Below, piece by piece: positions 5,485-12,554 of a stretch of DNA of 15,182 nucleotides. The DNA lies in assembly GCA_001563995.1 (NCBI GenBank), contig LKMV01000014.1, positions 1-15,182 on the forward strand, read 5' to 3'. Origin of the DNA: Nanohaloarchaea archaeon PL-Br10_U2g16 (GTDB taxonomy: Archaea > Nanohalarchaeota > Nanosalinia > Nanosalinales > Nanosalinaceae). Made by a program: the position numbers and the translations under genes. Position 1 is the stretch's first letter. Every line of letters starts with the position of its first letter. The notes under the pieces are model-generated. The model saw nothing but the letters and a program-made list of their open reading frames with translations, had not been told where the DNA came from and ran no database searches.

Positions 5485-6115
5485 ATTTGAAGATTTTGGT
5501 TTTGATTACGATGAAACCGATTATCCTCTCGAAAAGAACTCAGTTAGAAGGTCTTCTTTAATAGGAAGTTTTCAAACCATCTTTACAGATCAGAACTCGC
5601 CCTATGATGAGAACTGGGACTATAAGACAGCAGATGGTTTCCTAGAATGGACCTCTGAACAGGATTATGAAGGTCTACTGGCGGTTGATAATGGAGCAGT
5701 CGTAGGGTTTGCATGGGGTTACCGTGTAGATCCAGAGAACGTAGATGTAGATCAAAAGTTTCCGGAAGAGCTATATGAGTCCGATCAGGACTTATATGAT
5801 GGACAAACGTTTATGATCGATGAAGTAGGTGTGATGCCAGAGTACCGAGGCCAAGGAGTTGGAAAAACGCTTGAAAAAGAGCTTTTAGATAAAGTTACGG
5901 ATAGGGATGACATCTCGAGGGTGATGCAAAGGACGCAGTGGAGCGGAGAGAACATTCCTAAACTAGGCCTGGATAACGACTTAGGATTTGAAGTTTTCAC
6001 TTACAAAGAAGGAATTGCAGAAAAACCTGTGTTACAGGAGGTAGATTATGTGGGAAAGCCAGGATCGGATGAAAGGGTCTACCTATGGAGAGAAGTAGAG
6101 GAGGAGTTAGAATGA
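5477..6115 (+). CDS. GNAT-family N-acetyltransferase
   Basis: A 212-residue protein. The acetyl-CoA motif is clear: IDEVGVMPEYRGQGVGKTLE (114-133), with the pyrophosphate loop R124-G-Q-G-V-G129. An upstream strand GLLAVDNGAVVGFAWGY (67-82) and a downstream GLDNDLGFEVF (164-174) match the GNAT core. The N-terminal about 60 residues (WDYKTADGFLEW) are a family-specific cap. It should move an acetyl group from acetyl-CoA to an amine; the acceptor is unknown. The start at 5477 is fixed by GGAGGTG 7 bases upstream. It overlaps AbrB by 8 bp and the next gene by ATGA, so the three are one translational unit. The next gene encodes a deacylase-type enzyme, which suggests opposite steps on a related substrate (inference). 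Confidence 0.85.
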   Translation: MIKFEDFGFDYDETDYPLEKNSVRRSSLIGSFQTIFTDQNSPYDENWDYKTADGFLEWTSEQDYEGLLAVDNGAVVGFAWGYRVDPENVDVDQKFPEELYESDQDLYDGQTFMIDEVGVMPEYRGQGVGKTLEKELLDKVTDRDDISRVMQRTQWSGENIPKLGLDNDLGFEVFTYKEGIAEKPVLQEVDYVGKPGSDERVYLWREVEEELE

Positions 6116-6900
6116 AAGTGACTAAAAAAGGTAAAGGCGATCCGGAGATAGCTGTAGTGTACTGCACACACGGAGATGAAACAGCAGGGAAAAAAGCTGT
6201 TGAAGATCTCTTAAACTCCTCTCCGGATTTTAAAAAAGCCGTGAAGTTTGTATTTGCAAACCAGAAAGCTTACAAAGAAGGAAAAAGGTTCATAGATACG
6301 GATCTGAACCGAAGTTTTCCTGGAGAGGTTGAATCTCCCAGCTATGAAGAAAGAACCGCGGCCAAACTGGTAGAAGAGCTGAAGGATCTGAAAGTACTGG
6401 ATATACATGAGACAGAAGTGTCTCCTTCTCCCTTTGCTCTTTTTACCTGGTTTGATGAGAAAACGGTAGAGACAGTAAGGGATACTAATTTGGATAGGGC
6501 TGTTGAAATTAGTTACACGCCGGGATGCGGGATTAACATTTATGGCGGTGTAGAGGTAGAAGTCGGGCCGAAAGGATCTGAAAAAGCCGTTGAAGATGCT
6601 TTAATTATTCTTAAACAGTTCCTGGTAAATAACGGAGTTTTAGAAGGAGAAGTTCAAAGATCAGAGCCCGAAATATACAGCGTCTATTCTACTCAAAACA
6701 GACCGACAGAAAATCCGGAGTTGAAGGTAGAGAACTTTGAAACCGTGGAAGAAGGTGAATGCATCGCAGAACTGGAAGTAGGGGGTGCTCTTTTTTCAGA
6801 AGAACGCTTTGTCCCTGTACTGTTTGGACAGAGTTATCCGGATATCTTAGGTTTCAAATCAGTAAGGCTTGAAAAGGTAGAGGAAAGAATCTACCAATAG
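6112..6900 (+). CDS. AstE/AspA-like zinc deacylase
   Basis: A 262-residue protein of the succinylglutamate desuccinylase/aspartoacylase (M14-like) family. Zinc ligands are H20 and E23 (CTHGDE) and H99 (LDIHET). Substrate-binding DTDLNRSFPG lies at 62-71 and the general-base motif VEVGP at 149-153 (E150). The last about 85 residues form the beta-rich C-terminal domain. The family hydrolyses N-acyl amino acids; which acyl group and amino acid cannot be read here. ATG at 6112 is chosen over an upstream start at 6085: it overlaps the GNAT stop as ATGA, and GGAGG (6100-6104) is 7 bases upstream. It is followed by hisS after 12 bp. Pairing with an acetyltransferase suggests N-acylation and deacylation of one metabolite. 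Confidence 0.85.
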   Translation: MKVTKKGKGDPEIAVVYCTHGDETAGKKAVEDLLNSSPDFKKAVKFVFANQKAYKEGKRFIDTDLNRSFPGEVESPSYEERTAAKLVEELKDLKVLDIHETEVSPSPFALFTWFDEKTVETVRDTNLDRAVEISYTPGCGINIYGGVEVEVGPKGSEKAVEDALIILKQFLVNNGVLEGEVQRSEPEIYSVYSTQNRPTENPELKVENFETVEEGECIAELEVGGALFSEERFVPVLFGQSYPDILGFKSVRLEKVEERIYQ

Positions 6901-6912
6901 AGGCAATCAAAA

Positions 6913-8217
6913 ATGGCTAACATCAATCTTGAATCTCTGAAGGGGATGTATGATAGGTATCCTGAAGAGTGGGCGACATGGAAGTACTTAATTGAAACCG
7001 TGGATGAAACGGCTGAAGAGTTCGGGTTTAGACAGATAGATCCTCCAACTGTTGAAAGACAGCAGCTATGGACTGAGAAGGAGGAAGACTCTGTGACTGA
7101 TGAAATGTACGCCTTTGAGGACAAAGGAGGGTCGGAAGTAACGCTTGTACCAGAACAGACTCCGACAAGAGCTAGGCTTGTACAGAAAAGGAAGGATCTG
7201 AAGACTCCTGTGAAATGGTACTGTACCTCAAAGAGGTGGAGGTATGAGGATGTAACAAGAGGCAGAGACAGAGAGTTCAGACAGGGAGATTTCGATATCT
7301 TCGGTGTAGAGTCAGTTGAGGCGGATGCAGAGGTTATCGCAGCAGCAGCAACTATATTTAAGAAGCTGGATTTGGAAGAGAGGGTAGAGTTTCTTATTAA
7401 TGATAGAAGCCTTCTCGAATCTATTCTTGAGTCGCAGGGTATAGAGAACACCGAGGAAACGATGAAAGTTATTGATGATAAGGAAAAAATGTCTGAGGAG
7501 GAGTTTTTGGAGGATTTAATGGACCGAGGCCTTTCAAGAGACGAAGCTGAACAGGTTGACAAGGTAACAGATGTATCAGGCCCAATATCAGAGAAGATAG
7601 ATGAGCTACGTGAGAAAGCGCCGGAAGAAGTACAGGACAAAGTTGACAGGATGGAGTCCCTTTCGGACGCATTACAGTCTTACGGCGTGGCGGAAATGTG
7701 TGAGATTGATCTGTCGATCGTCAGAGGGCTAGCTTACTACACAGGTTTAGTTTTCGAGGCATTTGACTCCGAAGGGGAGCTGAGAGCTCTTTTCGGTGGA
7801 GGTCGTTACGATGAGCTTGTAGGAGAGTTCGGTGACAGGGATGTTCCTGCCGTAGGATTCGGTTTCGGTTATTCTCCTGTGATTGAGCTGTTGAAGAAAG
7901 AAGGCAGATATCCTGTAAAGGATGTCGAGACTGATGTCTACATACTGACAGTCTCCGACTCTGTACGTGAGAAAGGACTGGATTATGCAAGAAAGTTGAG
8001 GAAAGAAGGTCTTAAGGTGGAAACAGATTTGGTTGGAAGAGGCTTCGGTCAACAGCTAGGCTATGCCGACTCAGTTAATGCTAAAAGGGTTCTAATTGTT
8101 GGCGAAAGGGATTTGGAGAAAGGACAAGTGACTATGAAACATATGGAATCCGGTGAAGAGGAAGAGATTGATCAGGATGAAGTAGTAGAACATCTGGAGT
8201 CTGAAGGGATTATCTAG
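6913..8217 (+). CDS. hisS: histidyl-tRNA synthetase
   Basis: A 434-residue class II synthetase that charges tRNA-His. Motif 2 is RWRYEDVTRGRDREFRQGDF (108-127), followed by DIFG. The histidine-specific signature is RGLAYYTGLVFEAF (271-284); bacteria usually have RGLDYYTG, and from memory Ala is seen in haloarchaea. Motif 3 is GGGRYDELVG (295-304) followed by VPAVGFGFG. The C-terminal anticodon-binding domain (about 333-434) is present, so the gene is complete. It starts 12 bp after the deacylase, with AGAGG (6899-6903) as weak ribosome site, so it belongs to the operon led by AbrB. That is unexpected for a housekeeping synthetase. Its stop shares a CTAG with the convergent gene (8214-8217). 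Confidence 0.95.
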   Translation: MANINLESLKGMYDRYPEEWATWKYLIETVDETAEEFGFRQIDPPTVERQQLWTEKEEDSVTDEMYAFEDKGGSEVTLVPEQTPTRARLVQKRKDLKTPVKWYCTSKRWRYEDVTRGRDREFRQGDFDIFGVESVEADAEVIAAAATIFKKLDLEERVEFLINDRSLLESILESQGIENTEETMKVIDDKEKMSEEEFLEDLMDRGLSRDEAEQVDKVTDVSGPISEKIDELREKAPEEVQDKVDRMESLSDALQSYGVAEMCEIDLSIVRGLAYYTGLVFEAFDSEGELRALFGGGRYDELVGEFGDRDVPAVGFGFGYSPVIELLKKEGRYPVKDVETDVYILTVSDSVREKGLDYARKLRKEGLKVETDLVGRGFGQQLGYADSVNAKRVLIVGERDLEKGQVTMKHMESGEEEEIDQDEVVEHLESEGII

Positions 8218-8510
8218 TAATCTTCTGATAATTCTCTGTATAATTCGTCTACTTCCTCATCTCCTATCTCTCTTACCTCTTCCAGATATTCATCGCTAGG
8301 CTGTATCTCAAATATTTTACAGAGGTTTGCATAGTCTTTTGCAGCCCTTGCCTTTGATCTACTATGATCTAGCTCATCGATAAGTTCTGAGAAGAGGTCT
8401 TCTATATCTGTATCTTGACCAAGTTCTAGAATATCATCTTTTACAGGTGCAAGGTTCCCGGATCCTTCTTCTCGGTAGTTTGTGATTAACTTCTTCTTTA
8501 TGTCTTTCAT
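8214..8510 (-). CDS. small acidic hypothetical protein
   Basis: A 98-residue, strongly acidic, mostly helical protein that I do not recognise. It opens with a basic patch (MKDIKKKLITNYREE) and then becomes Asp/Glu-rich. The pattern IEDLFSELIDELDHSRSKARAAKDYANLCKIFEI suggests a helical hairpin or small bundle; there is one cysteine. No signal peptide or membrane segment is visible. A clear TATA, GATTTAAAGA (minus strand, 8531-8540), lies 25 bp before the ATG, supporting a real, leaderless gene. It converges on hisS with both stops in one CTAG, and is divergent from the gene at 8601. Confidence 0.7.
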   Translation of the reverse strand: MKDIKKKLITNYREEGSGNLAPVKDDILELGQDTDIEDLFSELIDELDHSRSKARAAKDYANLCKIFEIQPSDEYLEEVREIGDEEVDELYRELSEDY

Positions 8511-8600
8511 AACGTAGTATTTTCTAGAAATCTTTAAATCTGTTTCGGATTTATGTTACCAAGAAGTCATAATTATAAGATTGGCCATCAGTTTAATATT
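8511..8600. promoter_or_regulatory. divergent leaderless promoters
   Basis: The minus-strand TATA GATTTAAAGA (8531-8540) is about 25 bp before the ATG at 8510. The plus-strand AATTATAAG (8571-8579) is about 26 bp before the ATG at 8601. The latter spacing moves the plus gene's start downstream from the first in-frame start at 8553. Confidence 0.6.
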
Positions 8601-9143
8601 ATGGATCTTGAAGAAAAATATGATTTTAATGAAACTAAGGCTAAACTGTATGTAGAGGCTTTAGCTTCGGTAATGGATGATGTTTACGATAGATTTGAAG
8701 AGATTCAACATGATAAAAGGGACAAAGTCAAAAAGCCTGAAGATTATATTCTTGATCCTCTTTCTGATGATAGCCCTGAGAAACTGATTGCAAGAACTAG
8801 AATATACTTTAATCAGTGGGCCAAAGGCCAGGATACTGTCGATGAGGAGTTTGCCAATAATTATGAGGATACGGTAAACGATGCTAATCTAATTATGGCC
8901 ACTCTGGATTCTCAGTATGGATTAGGTATTTCTGGGACTTCTGAAAGCCTTTTTGATCGGGTGGAAAGATTTGCGGATCCTGAACAACGTCTAGGTCTAG
9001 ATGTAAGAACCTATGATGAGGTAAGAGAAACTATGGAGGATGATGAAACTGAGGAAAAAGAAACTACCGGGTTCTTAAGTAATTTAGATTTCCCTGAAGA
9101 TGAAAACGGTAAGGAGTGGGGACTTACAGGGGACGAAGACTAA
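8601..9143 (+). CDS. acidic hypothetical protein
   Basis: A 180-residue protein of unknown family. The first about 110 residues look helical (KAKLYVEALASVMDDVYDRFEEIQ, later EKLIARTRIYFNQWAKGQ); the C-terminus is a disordered, very acidic tail with Thr/Glu runs (EDDETEEKETTG). No catalytic motif, signal peptide or membrane segment is seen. ATG at 8601 (MDLEEKYDF) is preferred over the start at 8553 because AATTATAAG lies 26 bp upstream; the 16 extra residues would cover the promoter. It ends 6 bp from the convergent gene at 9150. Base composition is somewhat AT-rich, as in the neighbouring unknown genes. Confidence 0.65.
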   Translation: MDLEEKYDFNETKAKLYVEALASVMDDVYDRFEEIQHDKRDKVKKPEDYILDPLSDDSPEKLIARTRIYFNQWAKGQDTVDEEFANNYEDTVNDANLIMATLDSQYGLGISGTSESLFDRVERFADPEQRLGLDVRTYDEVRETMEDDETEEKETTGFLSNLDFPEDENGKEWGLTGDED

Positions 9144-9149
9144 TAACTT

Positions 9150-9560
9150 CTATGAACTACCGATGTACTGCTCGTACCTCTTATCTATAACCTTTACTAG
9201 CTTGGTATCGTTGTGTTTTATTGCTAAATCTTTCAGTTCTTCTTTAAGTACTTCATTGTTCATACTGACAAAGTTCTCAACCAACTTTCCTGCAATAGAT
9301 CTTGCTTTACCATCATTTTTCTCTAATACCGGATGAACATGTTTTAGGTAGTTTTCTAATACGAGTTCCATGTTATTAATTAGGTGTTCTTCCTCATTAG
9401 AAATTTGTCTTTTGGCGCCATGGGTCTTAACACCGCTGTTTTCTGCTTTAATGAAGTTCAGAAATACCTGGTTTACTTTCTTAAGTCCATTGGTTCTGTC
9501 GTTAACTTGTAACTTATTTCTTTCTTTCTCCAATCTCTTCCTCTCTTTGCTCTTTGACAT
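9150..9560 (-). CDS. basic helical hypothetical protein
   Basis: A 136-residue protein, not recognised. It begins with a highly charged, likely coiled-coil segment (MSKSKERKRLEKERNKLQ), then alternates helices such as NNMELVLENYLKHVHPVLEKN and NEVLKEELKDLAIKHNDTKLVKVIDKRYEQYIG. It is basic overall, unlike most proteins here, so a nucleic-acid partner is possible (inference). A perfect leaderless promoter supports it: TTTATAAG (minus strand, 9583-9590), 26 bp before the ATG, placed immediately before the stop of the DUF4186-like gene. It therefore need not rely on read-through from that gene. Confidence 0.7.
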   Translation of the reverse strand: MSKSKERKRLEKERNKLQVNDRTNGLKKVNQVFLNFIKAENSGVKTHGAKRQISNEEEHLINNMELVLENYLKHVHPVLEKNDGKARSIAGKLVENFVSMNNEVLKEELKDLAIKHNDTKLVKVIDKRYEQYIGSS

Positions 9561-9582
9561 GTGATTAAATTATCTATCCTCA

Positions 9583-9590
9583 CTTATAAA
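9583..9590 (-). promoter_or_regulatory. TATA box between two minus-strand genes
   Basis: TTTATAAG on the minus strand is centred 26 bp before the ATG at 9560 and ends 1 bp from the upstream gene's stop codon (9592-9594). It shows that the two tandem genes, only 31 bp apart, are probably transcribed separately. Confidence 0.65.
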
Positions 9591-9591
9591 C

Positions 9592-9969
9592 TCAAAACTG
9601 ATCCAGTCCTCTATGACTCTTCTGCTCTTCTTGATAGAAGTTGTACTCCCGCACTATCCATCTCATAACCAGGCTCTGTAAAGAGTCTATCTGGGAATCT
9701 GTAAGTGTCTTTTCCTCCGGTATCCTGTGTGCCATGAACAGTTTTTCCCTTGAGTTGATATTGGTGGCATGCATTGCCTTGTAGATAGGGTTACCGGCTC
9801 TCGGAGTCTGTGTTCCATCATTTTCCGGTTTTTCCCGGAGCTTTGTCTCTATTATCTTTCTAGAGTCTTCTTTCACCCGTTCAATACCTTTCTTCTTTAT
9901 CAGATCTATGTCTCTTCTGTCGAGCCTAGGCCTAGTTTTATCTCTTCCTGGGAGTTTTAGCTTCCTCAT
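9592..9969 (-). CDS. DUF4186-like protein lacking the usual cysteines
   Basis: A 125-residue basic protein. Residues 27-110 follow DUF4186 as I remember it: KGIERVKEDSRKIIETKLRE (family: KGLetv..HA.dFi..RL), NDGTQTPRAGNPIYKAMHAT (50-69; family NDGKQTPMrGHPVF.AQHAT) and IPEEKTLTDSQIDSLQSLVM (family IPkGr.Lt..Q...vv.vI), then RWI. The family segment CCRGCLEKWH is here NSREKLFMAH (72-81): all three cysteines are replaced, while Arg74 and His81 remain. If the cysteines bind metal, this member has lost that site. Function is unknown. CGTTAAAACA (minus strand, 9991-10000) lies 26 bp upstream of the ATG at 9969. Confidence 0.7.
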   Translation of the reverse strand: MRKLKLPGRDKTRPRLDRRDIDLIKKKGIERVKEDSRKIIETKLREKPENDGTQTPRAGNPIYKAMHATNINSREKLFMAHRIPEEKTLTDSQIDSLQSLVMRWIVREYNFYQEEQKSHRGLDQF

Positions 9970-10065
9970 GACTGTAGTTTTTCCTCGGAATGTTTTAACG
10001 TTGTTTGGAATAACTACCGGCTCAAATGTTATGGCTTGATAAGAGTTCGGCTATGAGAGTTCTTC
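9970..10065. promoter_or_regulatory. divergent leaderless promoters, DUF4186-like / YchF
   Basis: The minus-strand CGTTAAAACA (9991-10000) and plus-strand TTGATAAG (10036-10043) are each about 26 bp from the start codons at 9969 and 10066. No Shine-Dalgarno site precedes either gene. The two TATA boxes are separated, so both promoters can be occupied at once. Confidence 0.6.
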
Positions 10066-11262
10066 ATGCCTTATAAAATCGGACTTGTAGGGAAACCTTC
10101 GGTAGGGAAGTCGACGTTCTTCAACGCAGCCACTATGAACTCGGTCGATGAAGGGAACTATCCTTTCACCACTATCGATCCGTCGGTAGGTGAGGCATAT
10201 CTTAGGGTTCAGTGCGCCGCTCCGGAGTTCGATGAAGAATGTGATCCTAGGGTAGGATACTGTAATGACGGCACCCGGTACGTCCCTGTGAAGCTAGTTG
10301 ATGTCGCCGGGCTTATACCGGGAGCCCATGAAGGGAAAGGACTGGGTAATAAGTTTCTAACCGATCTGAATGAAGCCGATGTACTAATACATATCGTGGA
10401 TTTCTCCGGCGAGACGGATGAAGAAGGAGAGCCAACGGAAGGACATGATCCAAGAGAAGATATAGATTTCCTAGAGGAAGAGCTGGATATGTGGTACTTC
10501 GAGATCCTCCAGAAAGGAATAAAACGTTACGATAATAAAAAAGGTCAGCACGAGGTAAAACTAGAAGAAGAGCTAGCTGACCAGATGTCAGCGTTTAAAA
10601 CAAATAAAAATCAGATAAAACAGATAATATTATCTTTAGATCTTGAATTAGAACCTGAAGGCTGGACGGAGGAAGAACAGAAAAAGCTGGCTCGTGAGAT
10701 TAGAAAGGAGACCAAGCCTATGATTATAGCTGCCAATAAGATGGATACGGAAAAAGCTCAGCAGAACTTTGAGGAGATAAAATCCGATCCGGAGTATGAA
10801 GATCTTACTATCGTTCCGTGTTCAGCCCATGCGGAGAAAGCGTTAAAAAACGGAGCTGAGCAGGATATGCTTGATTACTATCCGGGCGATGAAGGTTTTG
10901 AGATCAAAGTTGATCTTCCGGATGAAAAGGAAGATGGATTGGAGAAGATCAGAAGTTTTATGGATGAACACGGCGGAACAGGTGTTCAAAAGGCGATGGA
11001 AAAAGCACTGTTTGATGAGCTAGGGGTAATAGCAGTATTCCCTGGCGGCGCTGACGGATTAGGAGACGAAGAGGGCAATATTCTGCCTGACTGTTTCCTT
11101 GTGCCTGAAGGCTCGACAGCGGAGGACTTCGCATATACTATCCATTCAGATCTAGGTGAAGGGTTCTTACACGGAATTAACTGTAGGGATAACCGTCAGG
11201 TTGGAGCAGATCAGCAGCTGGATCACAGGGATGTCATCGAGATAATTTCATCCAACCAGTAA
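10066..11262 (+). CDS. archaeal YchF/OBG-like translation-linked GTPase
   Basis: A 398-residue P-loop GTPase of the OBG/YchF group. Motifs: G1 GKPSVGKS (9-16), switch I with FTTIDPSVG (34-42), G3 DVAGLIPGAHEGKGLG (79-94) and G4 NKMD (within IIAANKMD, about 219-226), which predicts GTP use, unlike bacterial YchF with NxxE. A helical insert (about 140-210) follows G3, and a C-terminal TGS domain (LVPEGSTAEDFAYTIHSDLG to the end) would contact RNA or ribosomes. YchF homologues bind ribosomes and act in translation or stress control. An early extra segment with CDPRVGYCNDG, two cysteines six residues apart, is typical of the archaeal group. It is probably leaderless, with TTGATAAG (10036-10043). 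Confidence 0.93.
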   Translation: MPYKIGLVGKPSVGKSTFFNAATMNSVDEGNYPFTTIDPSVGEAYLRVQCAAPEFDEECDPRVGYCNDGTRYVPVKLVDVAGLIPGAHEGKGLGNKFLTDLNEADVLIHIVDFSGETDEEGEPTEGHDPREDIDFLEEELDMWYFEILQKGIKRYDNKKGQHEVKLEEELADQMSAFKTNKNQIKQIILSLDLELEPEGWTEEEQKKLAREIRKETKPMIIAANKMDTEKAQQNFEEIKSDPEYEDLTIVPCSAHAEKALKNGAEQDMLDYYPGDEGFEIKVDLPDEKEDGLEKIRSFMDEHGGTGVQKAMEKALFDELGVIAVFPGGADGLGDEEGNILPDCFLVPEGSTAEDFAYTIHSDLGEGFLHGINCRDNRQVGADQQLDHRDVIEIISSNQ

Positions 11263-11309
11263 AACGTTGCAGTGGTTTTTAACCGTTGGTTCTCCGAATT
11301 AAAATAGAT

Positions 11310-11780
11310 ATGAGTCGCTGGGAAAACTCCGGATATCTTAAGGAAAATCCTGAAGCTCTAGAAATTTACAGGGCTATAGAAGAAGCAGATATTCGGGAGT
11401 TTGAGATGGTCTATATAGAAGGATCTGATGTCTATGAACAAAATATAAGCTCTGAATCCGTTGGAGACTTCCTTTTTGATCTTCAGACGGAGTTGAATCA
11501 TCCGGATAACGGAATTATTCCTGGTTCAGGAGGGCTTACTACTAACTATTCAGAGATTAAAGTAGATCGGGAAGAAGGAGAAGATCAGGAAGAAGGGGAA
11601 ATTGAGATACTTCTTGAAGGTTATACTGGTAAAGGGGTCTATGTTGGATCGGAAGAAGATCTTTACGGTATATCTAAGGGCTGTATAAACCCTGAAAAGA
11701 AATCGACCTTGATATTCAAATCCTCTCCGGATAAAGAGAATCTGGCCGAGGTCTTAGATCTGTTAGAGATTGATTTTTAG
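11310..11780 (+). CDS. acidic hypothetical protein
   Basis: A 156-residue soluble acidic protein that I do not recognise. It starts MSRWENSGYLKENPEALEIY, has a mixed alpha/beta look with a Glu/Asp-rich hinge in the middle (REEGEDQEEGEIEI), and ends in a helix (KENLAEVLDLLEIDF). No motif, membrane segment or signal peptide is visible. ATG at 11310 is chosen over a TTG at 11286: GTTTTTAACC (11275-11284) is about 30 bp upstream, whereas the TTG lies next to it. It follows YchF by 47 bp with its own promoter and converges with the gene at 11788 across 7 bp. Confidence 0.68.
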   Translation: MSRWENSGYLKENPEALEIYRAIEEADIREFEMVYIEGSDVYEQNISSESVGDFLFDLQTELNHPDNGIIPGSGGLTTNYSEIKVDREEGEDQEEGEIEILLEGYTGKGVYVGSEEDLYGISKGCINPEKKSTLIFKSSPDKENLAEVLDLLEIDF

Positions 11781-11787
11781 TTCTCAT

Positions 11788-12240
11788 TTATTCCTCAAAC
11801 TCTTCCTTCAACTCTGAGTAGGTGTTCTTTAGGTCGATATATTCTACGTCTTCGGATAACTTTTCCTCGGCTAATGTACCGATTTTTCCGGCTCTGTAAG
11901 CAAAATAAAATGTTGATAAGATAAATGCTGTAGATCCAACTCCTATAGCTAGAGGATATAGCTCTTCTGAGGACTCTCCACCGTTCTCTATCATGTAAAG
12001 ACTTAACTTTTCGCCCGCTCTGTAGCTGGCTACACCGAAAGAAGATCCTCCTACTATGAAGCCGGCGGTTCCAGCCCTCTTACTTAACTTATGAGGCTCA
12101 ACTCTTTCATTAAGCCGGCTCTTCCTCTCCTCAATTTCCCGATTCCCTTCTTCAAGATAGCTATGTGCAGATTCAAAGCTCTCGGCTAATATATCGGCGC
12201 CATATTCAAGATATTCGGCAAGAGAGTAGGCTCTATCCAT
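11788..12240 (-). CDS. small two-segment membrane protein
   Basis: A 150-residue protein. Residues 1-55 are helical and highly charged (amphipathic, possible coiled coil: SYLEEGNREIEERKSRLNERV). Two hydrophobic stretches follow: a weaker, glycine-rich one (about 57-73) and a clear transmembrane segment (about 95-114). The C-terminal tail is acidic. No known family is recognised. Both long ends would lie on the same side, most likely cytoplasmic. TTTTTTATAG (minus strand, 12268-12277) lies about 33 bp upstream of the ATG at 12240, implying a leader of a few bases. The same A/T tract can serve the opposite strand. Confidence 0.68.
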   Translation of the reverse strand: MDRAYSLAEYLEYGADILAESFESAHSYLEEGNREIEERKSRLNERVEPHKLSKRAGTAGFIVGGSSFGVASYRAGEKLSLYMIENGGESSEELYPLAIGVGSTAFILSTFYFAYRAGKIGTLAEEKLSEDVEYIDLKNTYSELKEEFEE

Positions 12241-12331
12241 TCTCTATCAGTTATTTTGCTGTGAAAGCTATAAAAAATTATTATCTGCATCAGCCAGAGA
12301 TACTGTACCGGGCGAAGAAGGTGTGATGAAT
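12241..12331. promoter_or_regulatory. shared A/T tract usable as TATA in both directions
   Basis: CTATAAAAAA at 12268-12277 reads as a TATA box on the plus strand, and as TTTTTTATAG on the minus strand. On the plus side it would give a leader of about 33 bases carrying AAGGTG (12318-12323), 8 bases before the ATG at 12332. This is the only plus-strand gene outside an operon here with an apparent ribosome site. Confidence 0.4.
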
Positions 12332-12515
12332 ATGGAGAGAAAGGTTATGGTGTCCAAACCCGTTGGACAGGACAAATATCTACAGGTTCGGGTTGTTCGG
12401 AATTGATAAAGAACTTGATTTAGATAGTACATTTACTAAACAGGATGTTTTGGATAAGATAGCTGGACAACTGATTGAGAGGTATATGCTAGAAGGAAAG
12501 TATATTTTGGTTTAA
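12332..12515 (+). pseudogene. frameshifted remnant of a small gene, possibly AbrB-like
   Basis: From ATG 12332, 24 codons (MERKVMVSKPVGQDKYLQVR, then VVRN) end at TGA 12404-12406. A different frame stays open across this point and continues LFGIDKELDLDSTFTKQDVL, DKIAGQLIERYMLEGKYILV, to TAA 12513-12515. Both halves look like coding sequence, and a promoter and ribosome site precede the ATG, so a single frameshift near 12384-12400 seems to have broken one gene of about 60 codons. The break lies at a direct repeat, GTTCGG-gtt-GTTCGG (12386-12400). The KYLQVRV...FGIDKE pattern is loosely like a SpoVT/AbrB regulator, but this is a guess. A sequencing or assembly error is an alternative. Confidence 0.5.
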
Positions 12516-12554
12516 ATAATTTCTTATCCTAAAATATATTTTTATTACTATATT

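Noticed and set aside
6891..7640. A 249-residue open frame antisense to hisS
   Set aside because: It lies wholly opposite an unambiguous synthetase, is Ser/Leu-rich as expected from the reverse of acidic codons, and has no promoter or motif.
7723..7746. RGLAYYTG instead of RGLDYYTG in HisRS as a possible defect
   Set aside because: I recall the same Ala in haloarchaeal enzymes; the catalytic Arg and the rest of the motif are intact.
7721..8052. Two more minus-strand frames within hisS
   Set aside because: They overlap each other and conserved synthetase motifs, with no promoter.
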